From: Afifellaceae bacterium
Lineage (GTDB): Bacteria; Pseudomonadota; Alphaproteobacteria; Rhizobiales; Afifellaceae
Reading direction: 5' to 3'
Assembly (NCBI GenBank): GCA_028284625.1
Contig: JANQRH010000026.1
Span: 62,001 to 126,000 of the forward strand
DNA length: 64,000 nt
Within the stretch, counting starts at the first letter, position 1. Each line of letters starts with the position of its first letter. A model generated the notes under the pieces. It saw only the letters and a program-made list of their open reading frames with translations. It did not search any database and was not told the DNA's origin. Positions 57,502-64,000 of the stretch are shown in pieces. The position numbers were made by a program, and so were the translations under genes.

Positions 57502-58421
57502 GCGCCGTAACTGACACGGCAATTGCCGCGCGCACTTTCGACAAGGCGACGCCGCATGGGCCAAAGCCGCGCCGCCTGACGATCGCGCGCGTCGGCGTCT
57601 ACGCCTTCCTCATCATCTCGGCGATCTACTTCCTGGCGCCGCTTTGGGTGATGGTCGTCACGTCGCTTAAGACCCTACCGGAGATCCGCGAAGGCTTCCT
57701 CTTCCGCTGGCCGCAGGACTTGACCTTCGAGCCATGGGTCAAGGCTTGGACCACGGCCTGCACCGGGCGCGATTGCGAAGGCATCCGCCCCGGCTTCATC
57801 AACTCGGTGAAGATCACCGTACCGAGCGTGCTGATTTCTATCCTGATCGCCGCACTCAACGGCTACGCGCTGTCGTTCTGGCGGTTCAAGGGCTCCGGCT
57901 TCTTCTTTGGCTTGCTCCTGTTCGGTGCGTTCGTGCCGTATCAGGTGGTCATCTATCCGCTGATCATCTTCCTGCGCGAGATCGGCCTCTTCGCCAGCCT
58001 GCCGGGGATCATCATTATCCATACCATCTTCGGCATGCCGATCCTGACGCTGCTTTATCGCAATTACTTCGTTGCGCTGCCGGAGGAGCTGTTCAAGGCC
58101 GCTCGCGTCGATGGCGCCGGTTTCTGGTCGGCCTTTTTCCGTATCATCCTGCCGATGTCGATCCCCATCACCATCGTCGCGGTGATCCTGCAGGTAACCG
58201 GCATCTGGAACGACTTCCTGTTCGGCGTGGTGTTTGCTGGGCGGGAGAACATGCCGATGACGGTGCAGCTCAACAACATCGTCACGACCACAACCGGCGT
58301 GCGCGAATACAACGTCAACATGGCGGCGACCATTCTCACCGCCGCCGTTCCTCTTGCGGTCTATTTCTTCTCCGGCCGCTTCTTCGTGCGCGGCATTGCC
58401 GCCGGCGCAGTAAAGGGCTGA
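57498..58421 (+). CDS. Sugar ABC transporter permease (MalG/UgpE type)
   Basis: This is the second membrane subunit of the importer, 307 residues with six predicted helices and the EAA loop EELFKAARVDGAGFWSAFFR. A short hydrophilic N-tail precedes helix 1. ATG 57498 overlaps the previous stop by 4 nt, indicating coupled synthesis of the two permeases. The ATPase gene follows 3 bp later. Confidence 0.94.
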   Translation: MSAVTDTAIAARTFDKATPHGPKPRRLTIARVGVYAFLIISAIYFLAPLWVMVVTSLKTLPEIREGFLFRWPQDLTFEPWVKAWTTACTGRDCEGIRPGFINSVKITVPSVLISILIAALNGYALSFWRFKGSGFFFGLLLFGAFVPYQVVIYPLIIFLREIGLFASLPGIIIIHTIFGMPILTLLYRNYFVALPEELFKAARVDGAGFWSAFFRIILPMSIPITIVAVILQVTGIWNDFLFGVVFAGRENMPMTVQLNNIVTTTTGVREYNVNMAATILTAAVPLAVYFFSGRFFVRGIAAGAVKG

Positions 58422-58424
58422 TCG

Positions 58425-59507
58425 ATGGCAGATGTTTCCATCCGCGGGCTCGACGTTGCCTTTGGCAGCGTGAACGTCCTCACCAATCTCGATCTGGAGA
58501 TCAAGGAGGGCGAGTTCATCGTGCTCCTCGGCCCCTCCGGCTGCGGTAAGTCCACCCTTCTGAACGCCGTCGCCGGTCTTCTGGATATCACCGGCGGCCA
58601 GGTGTGGATCGGCGGCAAGAATGTCACCTGGGAGGAGCCAAAGGACCGCGGCATCGGCATGGTGTTCCAGTCCTACGCGCTTTATCCGCGCATGAGTGTG
58701 GAAGGGAATCTCTCCTTCGGCCTGAAGATGGCGAAGGTGCCCAAGGACGAGATCGCGCGCCGCATCAAGGCGGCGGCCGAGATGCTCCACATCGAGCCGT
58801 TGATGAGGCGGCGGCCATTTGAACTGTCCGGCGGCCAGCGCCAGCGCGTCGCCATCGGTCGCGCACTTGTGCGCCAGACCAACGTTTTTCTGTTCGATGA
58901 GCCGCTTTCCAACCTGGATGCGGCGCTGCGCACCACGCTGCGTGTCGAGCTGAAGCGCCTGCACCGCGAGCTCGGCAACTCGACCATGATCTACGTGACG
59001 CACGACCAGATCGAGGCGCTGACGCTCGCCGACCGCATCGCCGTCATGCATGGTGGCCTCATCCAGCAGCTCGATGCGCCGCGCAATATCTATCACAAAC
59101 CCGCCAACCGGTTCGTTGCAGGCTTTGTCGGTTCGCCGTCCATGAACTTCTTCACCGGTCAGTTCTCCGCCAATGGCGGTGAGCCGTCATTTGAGGTGGA
59201 GGGCATGCGCCAGCCGCTGAACGGCTACGAGTTCAAAGAAACGCCGCAGCCGGGCCAGCCGGTGACGCTCGGCATCCGACCGGAGCATGTGCAGCTTCGC
59301 CCCAACGGTGGCACGGCGCACGCCGCAACGGCCGACCTGATTGAGCCGATGGGAGCTGAGACGCTGGTGTGGACGAAGGTCGCGGGTGAGCCGTTCTCCG
59401 TGCGGCTCGATGGCGACGCGTCGCTCAGCGCTGGCGACGATTTGGAACTCGGCTTCCCGGTTGACCGTCTCAGTCTGTTTGACTCAGAGAGCGGTGTCCG
59501 TCTTTAG
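58425..59507 (+). CDS. Sugar ABC transporter ATP-binding protein (UgpC/MalK type)
   Basis: The 360-residue ATPase has Walker A GPSGCGKST, Q-loop VFQSYALYPRMS, signature LSGGQRQRVAIGRAL, Walker B VFLFDEPLSNLDA and the H-loop VTHDQIEA. A C-terminal TOBE regulatory domain (about 240-360, with LGIRPEHVQLRP) follows. It energises uptake of the unknown sugar. The TAG stop (59505-59507) is the first triplet of a truncated mosaic repeat. Confidence 0.95.
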   Translation: MADVSIRGLDVAFGSVNVLTNLDLEIKEGEFIVLLGPSGCGKSTLLNAVAGLLDITGGQVWIGGKNVTWEEPKDRGIGMVFQSYALYPRMSVEGNLSFGLKMAKVPKDEIARRIKAAAEMLHIEPLMRRRPFELSGGQRQRVAIGRALVRQTNVFLFDEPLSNLDAALRTTLRVELKRLHRELGNSTMIYVTHDQIEALTLADRIAVMHGGLIQQLDAPRNIYHKPANRFVAGFVGSPSMNFFTGQFSANGGEPSFEVEGMRQPLNGYEFKETPQPGQPVTLGIRPEHVQLRPNGGTAHAATADLIEPMGAETLVWTKVAGEPFSVRLDGDASLSAGDDLELGFPVDRLSLFDSESGVRL

Positions 59508-59530
59508 AGCATGATCCCGAAAAGCATGCC
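59505..59530. repeat. Truncated RIME1-like element, copy 3
   Basis: TAGAGCATGATCCCGAAAAG matches the left arm of the copies at 5170 and 21067, then diverges into CATGCC. The right half is missing, although GCATG/CATGC can still form a short hairpin. It contains the stop codon of the ABC ATPase gene. Confidence 0.7.
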
Positions 59531-59553
59531 CCGTCTGTAACGAGGAGTCTCAA

Positions 59554-60309
59554 TTGACAATTATCGATCGTGTGTCCTTCCAGCTTTATTCGGCCCGGAA
59601 GTTCCCTCCGCTTGACGATCAACTCGGCGTGCTGGCCGAGATCGGCTATCAGAACGTCGAGCCCTATGGCGGGCTGTTTGACGAACCTGATGCGCTGCGC
59701 GCAGCCCTGGATCAGCACGGGCTGAAGACGCCGACGGCCCATATCGGCGCCGACCGGTTCCGCGACGACGTTGGGACCGTGGCGAGGCTTGCCAAGGAAT
59801 TCGGCATCGACCTGATGATCATTCCCTTCGTCGCGCCCGACGAGCGGCCACAAACGGCCGACGAATGGCAGGCGTTCGGCAAGGAGTTGGGCGGTTATCA
59901 GCAGGCGCTCGCAGGCGAGGGGGGCGCGCTCGCCTGGCACAATCACGACTTTGAGGTCGTGAAGCTCGCCGACGGCACCTATCCGATCGACCATATTCTC
60001 GGCGCCGCACCCGGCCTAAAATGGCAGGTGGACATCGGTTGGATCGAGTGGGCCGGCGAGGATTCCGCCGCCTGGATCGACAAATACAAGGACCGCGTCG
60101 CCTCGCTGCACGTCAAGGATCTGGCGCCCAGGGGCGAGAACGCCGACGAGGATGGCCAGGCCGATGTTGGCCACGGCGTACTGGATTGGGCAAAGCTCAT
60201 GCCGGCGATCAAGTCGCCTGGCGTCCGAACGCTCGTCATCGAACACGACAATCCCAGCGACTACGAGCGTTTCGCTCGGCGGTCGTTTGCAACCGTTTCC
60301 GCCTGGTAG
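59554..60309 (+). CDS. Sugar phosphate isomerase/epimerase (TIM barrel)
   Basis: The 251-residue product belongs to the xylose-isomerase-like TIM-barrel (AP endonuclease 2) superfamily. It begins VSFQLYSARKFPPLDD and contains metal-site segments LAWHNHDFEVVKL, WQVDIGWIEWAGED and VASLHVKDLAPRGEN. The TTG start at 59554 has GAGGAG about 8 nt upstream and no ATG nearby. It is paired with a Gfo/Idh dehydrogenase 11 bp downstream. Such pairs occur in inositol, 3-ketoglycoside and related sugar pathways; the reaction here is unknown. Confidence 0.88.
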   Translation: MTIIDRVSFQLYSARKFPPLDDQLGVLAEIGYQNVEPYGGLFDEPDALRAALDQHGLKTPTAHIGADRFRDDVGTVARLAKEFGIDLMIIPFVAPDERPQTADEWQAFGKELGGYQQALAGEGGALAWHNHDFEVVKLADGTYPIDHILGAAPGLKWQVDIGWIEWAGEDSAAWIDKYKDRVASLHVKDLAPRGENADEDGQADVGHGVLDWAKLMPAIKSPGVRTLVIEHDNPSDYERFARRSFATVSAW

Positions 60310-60320
60310 GGGAGGCATCC

Positions 60321-61442
60321 TTGGACGAGATCGGCGTAGGAATTATCGGTTGCGGCAACATCTCCACAATCTACTTCACCAACATACCCGACTATCGCGG
60401 CATCGCGGTCAGGGCCTGCGCGGACATGCGGCCGGAAGCGGCCGCCGCGCAGGGCGGGAAATTCGGCGTTGACGCGGTTTCCGTGGACGCGCTTCTGAAG
60501 CGCGACGACATCGGCATTGTCGTCAACCTGACGATCCCCAATGCGCATGCCTCCGTGACGTTCGACGCGCTGTCGGCGGGTAAGCATGTATTCTCTGAGA
60601 AGCCGCTTGCGGTTGATTTCGACGAAGGGCGCAAGGCGGTCGCGGAAGCTCAGACGCGCGGGCTGCTGCTCGGCTGTGCACCGGACACGTTTCTGGGCGC
60701 CGGCGGGCGGCTTGCGCGCCGGCTGATCGACCAGGGCGCCATCGGCCCCGTCCTCTCCGGCGCTGCTTTCGTCATGTCGCACGGTATGGAGCATTGGCAT
60801 CCCGACCCGGAGTTCTTCTTCAAGCCGGGCGCCGGGCCGGTTCTCGACATTGGCCCCTACTACATCACCGCTCTAGTCAACCTGCTCGGACCGATCGCCC
60901 GCATCCATGCCGTCAGCTCGACCGGCTTTGCGGAGCGGGTGGTGACGGCCGACGGGCCGCGCAAGGGCGACAAGATCAAGGTGGAAACCCCGACCACGCT
61001 CCTGTCGCTTCTGGAATTTGCCGGCGGCCAGCACATGACGTTCGGTGCCAGCTGGGATGTGTGGAAGCACGGCCACATGCCGATTGAGCTTTACGGCACA
61101 GAAGGATCGATGCGCGTCGCCGACCCGAACTTCTTTGGCGGCGTGGTTGAGACGACCAAGCAAGACGGCGACTGGGTCGCCCATGACAGCGGCGACATGC
61201 CCCTTGGCGTGCCGAACTGGCCGAGCGACGCCCCGCGCCTCGCCAACTATCGAGGGCTGGGCGTAGCGGAACTGGCGGCCGCGGTGCGCAGGGGCGAGAA
61301 GAACCACGCCTCCGCCGACCTGGCCCTGCACGTGCTTGAGGTCATGAACGCTATCGTCGCGGGCGGGTCGGTTGCGATGACAACCACTGTGGAACGTCCG
61401 CCGGCGCTTGACGACGCGGACGCTGCGGCGCTGATGGGCTGA
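60321..61442 (+). CDS. Gfo/Idh/MocA family oxidoreductase
   Basis: The 373-residue product is an NAD(P)-dependent sugar or polyol dehydrogenase. It has the N-terminal Rossmann motif VGIIGCGNISTIYFTN, the EKP motif in GKHVFSEKPLAVD, and the C-terminal GFO_IDH_MocA domain with the conserved GPVLDIGPYYITAL. The TTG start at 60321 has GGGGAGG about 5-7 nt upstream; the frame is open 300 nt earlier but lies inside the isomerase gene. It is probably the last gene of the ABC operon. Substrate unknown. Confidence 0.9.
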   Translation: MDEIGVGIIGCGNISTIYFTNIPDYRGIAVRACADMRPEAAAAQGGKFGVDAVSVDALLKRDDIGIVVNLTIPNAHASVTFDALSAGKHVFSEKPLAVDFDEGRKAVAEAQTRGLLLGCAPDTFLGAGGRLARRLIDQGAIGPVLSGAAFVMSHGMEHWHPDPEFFFKPGAGPVLDIGPYYITALVNLLGPIARIHAVSSTGFAERVVTADGPRKGDKIKVETPTTLLSLLEFAGGQHMTFGASWDVWKHGHMPIELYGTEGSMRVADPNFFGGVVETTKQDGDWVAHDSGDMPLGVPNWPSDAPRLANYRGLGVAELAAAVRRGEKNHASADLALHVLEVMNAIVAGGSVAMTTTVERPPALDDADAAALMG

Positions 61443-61450
61443 ATAAGAAA

Positions 61451-61483
61451 AGGCTGCGCGGCCCGACATGGGCGGCGCAGCCT
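61451..61483 (-). terminator. Terminator hairpin between convergent genes
   Basis: A 9-bp stem AGGCTGCGC/GCGCAGCCT (61451-61459 with 61475-61483) has an inner GCCC/GGGC stem. On the minus strand it is followed by TTTTCTTATT, so it best serves the collagen-like gene. It may also stop the rightward operon. Confidence 0.7.
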
Positions 61484-61503
61484 GTTGATGTTGGCGCGGG
61501 CGG

Positions 61504-61917
61504 CTATTCGGCCGCGCAGGCGATCCGAACAGTCGCGCCGCTGGCCCCACACGACGCCCCGTTCTCCTTGGTCTGAAGCGGATAGGGCGTCGCGGCGTTC
61601 ACGCAAAGCGCGCTCACCATCACTTCGCCGGCGTCACAGCTTGCCTCGCCGGCGCTGGTCACGACACGGATCACCGTGCCGGGCGCGCCCGCCGGCCCGG
61701 CCTCACCTTGCGGCCCCTGAGGCCCAGGCTCACCCTGCGGCCCCGGAGCTCCGGCTTCACCCGGCGCTCCGGCCGCGCCTTCAGGTCCGGCTGGCCCCGC
61801 CGGTCCTGCCTCGCCCTGTGGTCCCGCCGGACCGGCCGGCCCAGCCGGGCCCGGCTCGCCCTGGCAGGCGGCCAATACGAAACCGGCTAAAATCGTCGCG
61901 GCGATTGCTCGTTTCAT
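61504..61917 (-). CDS. Collagen-like lipoprotein
   Basis: The 137-residue product has a lipoprotein signal ([10 protein letters not shown], lipobox Cys18) followed from residue 20 by about 20 uninterrupted Gly-X-Y triplets rich in Pro, Ala, Gln and Glu ([20 protein letters not shown] and so on to about residue 79). The 55-residue C-terminal domain has four cysteines. It should form a trimeric collagen-like rod anchored to a membrane, with a disulfide-bonded cap. The start at 61917 is preceded by GGGGAA. Similar lipoproteins occur in rhizobia, with no known function. It lies 82 bp downstream of manD on the same strand. Confidence 0.85.
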   Translation of the reverse strand: MKRAIAATILAGFVLAACQGEPGPAGPAGPAGPQGEAGPAGPAGPEGAAGAPGEAGAPGPQGEPGPQGPQGEAGPAGAPGTVIRVVTSAGEASCDAGEVMVSALCVNAATPYPLQTKENGASCGASGATVRIACAAE

Positions 61918-61999
61918 TGAATTCCCCACTGCGTCCACGCGGCCGATGCTGCACCGAACGGCTCTGTCGGTCAAAACATAAGGCCGTCAGCGGCGCGTC

Positions 62000-63217
62000 T
62001 CACCAATTCCACAGCGTGCCGTCTTCCAGCCGCGCCACCGGGAGATAGGCAGGCTCGTAGGGATACTTTGCCGCCAATGCTTCGTCGATATCGACGCCAT
62101 GGCCGGGCTCCTCGCCCGGATGGAGATAGCCGTCGTGGAACGTGTAGGCGTGCGGGAACACTTCGTCGGTCTCCGGCGAGTGATACATGTATTCCTGGAT
62201 GCCGAAGTTCGGCACCCAAAGATCAAAATGCAGCGCCGCTCCCATGCACACCGGCGAGAGATCGGTGGCGCCGTGGCACCCAGTGCGGATCTGATAGAGT
62301 TCCGCCAGCGCCGCGATCTTCCTGAGTTGCGTGATGCCGCCGGCATGCACGACCGCCGCACGGATATAGTCGCAATGCTGGTTCTGCAGGATTTCGCGGC
62401 AATCGTGGATGGAGTTGAAGATTTCGCCGATGGCGATCGGCGTCACGGTGTGCTCACGGATGAGTTTCAGCGCCTCCTGGTTCTCCGCCGGGGTCGGGTC
62501 CTCAAGCCAGAAGAGCCGGTAGGGCTCCAGACTCTTGCCGAGCCGCGCCGCCTCAATCGGCGTCAGGCGATGGTGGCAATCGTGCAAAAGGTGAAAGCCG
62601 AAGCCGTAGCGCTCGCGCACCGCCTCAAAGAGTTTCGGCGCGAAGTCGAGATACTTCTCCGTTGACCAAAGCTGCTCCTCCGGCACAGCGCCCTTGACGG
62701 CCGGCTCGTAGAACATCTTGCCGCGCGCCACGCCATAGACGGAATCGAGCCCCGGAATGCCGGACTGGGCACGTACCGCCTTGTAGCCGAGCTCCAGATA
62801 TTCGCCGACCGCGTCGACCGTCTCCTCCAGGTCGCTACCGTTGGCGTGGCCATAGACCATCACGCCAGTGCGGCTCTTGCCGCCGAGGAGCTGGTAAAGC
62901 GGCAGGCCGGCCACCTTGGCTTTGATGTCCCAAAGTGCCGTATCGACGGCGCCGACGGACGCCATGGTCACCGGTCCACGCCGCCAATAGGCACCCTTGG
63001 CGAGGTAGTTCCAGATGTCCTCAATGTCGTGCGGATCGCGGCCGATCAGGCACGGCACGACATGGTCTCTGAGGTATGACGCCACCGCCAGCTCGCGGCC
63101 GTTCAGTGTGGCGTCGCCGATGCCGTGAACGCCGTCGCTGGTCATGATCTTCAGCGTGACGAAGTTGCGCCCGGGACAGGTGACGATGACCTTGGCGTCC
63201 GTGATCGTGTTGGCCAT
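62000..63217 (-). CDS. manD: D-mannonate dehydratase ManD (enolase superfamily)
   Basis: ManD dehydrates D-mannonate to 2-keto-3-deoxygluconate, the step after fructuronate reduction in glucuronate degradation. The 405-residue product has the N-terminal capping domain ([20 protein letters not shown]) and the barrel with metal ligands in [13 protein letters not shown] (Asp), LFWLEDPTP (Glu) and IAIGEIFNS (Glu). It also has [20 protein letters not shown] and [20 protein letters not shown]. Length fits ManD. Some members of this subgroup are inactive or very slow, so the activity is probable rather than certain. ATG 63217 has GGGGGA upstream. It is divergent from uxaC across 167 bp. Confidence 0.9.
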   Translation of the reverse strand: MANTITDAKVIVTCPGRNFVTLKIMTSDGVHGIGDATLNGRELAVASYLRDHVVPCLIGRDPHDIEDIWNYLAKGAYWRRGPVTMASVGAVDTALWDIKAKVAGLPLYQLLGGKSRTGVMVYGHANGSDLEETVDAVGEYLELGYKAVRAQSGIPGLDSVYGVARGKMFYEPAVKGAVPEEQLWSTEKYLDFAPKLFEAVRERYGFGFHLLHDCHHRLTPIEAARLGKSLEPYRLFWLEDPTPAENQEALKLIREHTVTPIAIGEIFNSIHDCREILQNQHCDYIRAAVVHAGGITQLRKIAALAELYQIRTGCHGATDLSPVCMGAALHFDLWVPNFGIQEYMYHSPETDEVFPHAYTFHDGYLHPGEEPGHGVDIDEALAAKYPYEPAYLPVARLEDGTLWNW

Positions 63218-63384
63218 CCGTCGGTCCCCCGTCTGTTGATTGGCACGCCCTTGGGCAATGGTATCGCAGCCTTCCGTGCGCCCATCAATGCCCGGCAGGG
63301 CAACGTCGTCATTGAGCATTGCGGAGCGACCTTGCGCGGCGACGTGGCGGATGCTTTGTCCTGCCGCGCGAGGGAGGACGCCCG

Positions 63385-64000
63385 TTGGCCAAAGATGCGC
63401 CGAAACTGATCGACGACGATCGGCTGCTGCCGGCCGATCCCGCCATCCGCGCCATCGCCCGGCGACTCTACGACAGCGTGCGCGACCTGCCGCTTGTCTC
63501 CCCGCACGGCCACACCGACCCACGCTGGTATGCGGAGGACGCGCCGTTCCCCGATCCCGCCACGCTCTTCGTGGTGCCCGACCATTATGTCTTCCGCATG
63601 CTCTATAGCCAGGGCATCGCGCTTGAAGACCTTGGCGTACGACCGAAGAACGGGGAGGGGACCGCACCCGACCCGCGTGCCATATGGCGGCTCTTCGCGG
63701 CCAACTATCACCTCTTCCGCGGCACGCCGACCCGCATGTGGCTCGACCACGTCTTTGCAACGCTCTTCGGCTTCACCGAGCGGCTCTCCGCGGCGACGGC
63801 CGACCTTTATTTCGACCGCATCAGCGCAGCACTCGCCACGCCGGACTTTCGTCCGCGCGCGCTCTATGAGCGCTTCAACATCGAGGTGATCGCCACAACC
63901 GACAGCCCGCTTGATCCGCTATCGCACCATCAGGCGATCCGCGATTCCGGCTGGGACGGCCGCGTCGTGCCTGCCTATCGGCCTGACCCGGTCGTCGACC
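63385..64000 (+). CDS. uxaC: Uronate isomerase UxaC (5' part; runs off window end)
   Basis: UxaC isomerises D-glucuronate to D-fructuronate or galacturonate to tagaturonate. About 205 codons are visible. The N-terminus reads [20 protein letters not shown] and includes the His-x-His metal motif of the amidohydrolase fold in [20 protein letters not shown]. Further on are [15 protein letters not shown] and [15 protein letters not shown]. The frame stays open to the window end. The start is TTG 63385, supported by GGGAGGA about 8 nt upstream; there is no near ATG. It is divergent from manD, and the 167 bp between them presumably hold both promoters. I found no convincing operator there. Confidence 0.9.
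   Translation, partial: MAKDAPKLIDDDRLLPADPAIRAIARRLYDSVRDLPLVSPHGHTDPRWYAEDAPFPDPATLFVVPDHYVFRMLYSQGIALEDLGVRPKNGEGTAPDPRAIWRLFAANYHLFRGTPTRMWLDHVFATLFGFTERLSAATADLYFDRISAALATPDFRPRALYERFNIEVIATTDSPLDPLSHHQAIRDSGWDGRVVPAYRPDPVVD

Noticed and set aside
57675..59096. Minus-strand open frame of over 470 codons opposite the permease and ATPase genes
   Set aside because: The sense strand encodes intact ABC components; the antisense product is low-complexity and His/Asp-rich.
63218..63384. Operator in the manD-uxaC intergenic region
   Set aside because: No palindrome comparable to the LacI-type site or a GntR-type site stood out.

Overview
The window comes from the chromosome of an alphaproteobacterium, most likely of the order Hyphomicrobiales (Rhizobiales). 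The DNA is GC-rich throughout. Several gene orders fit that group: glyA-nrdR-ribD-ribE-ribH-nusB-thiL, bamE-chaperone-DUF177-plsX-fabH-ihfA-merR, purN/purM-CDP-alcohol transferase-AI-2E permease-hdaA-ppk-ppx-rnd-aspS, and aminotransferase-hom-glpX-recJ. Intergenic mosaic palindromes of the kind abundant in rhizobia also occur. I cannot name a genus from the sequence alone.

Layout. 1-8.5 kb: an exported L,D-transpeptidase, then a tightly packed one-carbon/riboflavin/thiamine operon ending in an MFS transporter. 8.6-10.7 kb: a membrane proton pyrophosphatase with the residues of the K+-independent class. 10.8-15.5 kb: divergent bamE and a phospholipid/fatty-acid block (DUF177, plsX, fabH) followed by ihfA and a MerR regulator. 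15.5-20.0 kb: two tandem secreted caspase-like proteases carrying Sel1 repeats and a C-terminal peptidoglycan-binding-like module. They are a recent duplication and lie between merR and tRNA-Pro. 20.0-21.0 kb: an atypical SDR and tRNA-Pro(GGG). 21.1-28.5 kb: an exopolysaccharide locus (polymerase/ligase, initiating sugar-phosphate transferase, Wza-type export lipoprotein, a GumC/Wzc-type copolymerase with a very acidic linker, a polysaccharide deacetylase). 28.5-41.6 kb: housekeeping genes (heme A synthase, purN/purM, lipid synthesis, HdaA, polyphosphate kinase and exopolyphosphatase, RNase D, aspS) with a small PIN/Phd toxin-antitoxin pair.

41.6-42.1 kb is a gene-free mosaic of intergenic repeats. 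42.1-45.3 kb holds two adjacent exported proteins of unknown function that look like distant paralogs. 45.5-53.9 kb: PHA synthase, a small lipoprotein, aminotransferase, homoserine dehydrogenase, a GNAT, class II fructose bisphosphatase and RecJ. 54-64 kb is a carbohydrate-uptake and catabolism locus: a LacI regulator facing a complete sugar ABC transporter across a palindromic operator, a TIM-barrel isomerase, a Gfo/Idh/MocA dehydrogenase, a collagen-like lipoprotein, mannonate dehydratase ManD and the start of uronate isomerase UxaC, which runs off the window end. ManD and UxaC suggest hexuronate (glucuronate/galacturonate) degradation.

The most unusual items are the caspase/Sel1 pair, whose length difference is accounted for by six 36-residue repeats plus one residue; the GumC-like protein with an apparently dead C-terminal kinase-like domain; the unknown exported paralog pair; the collagen-like lipoprotein; and palindromic repeat elements that supply the stop codons of three neighbouring genes. 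I saw no prophage, insertion sequence, CRISPR array or recognisable antiphage system.
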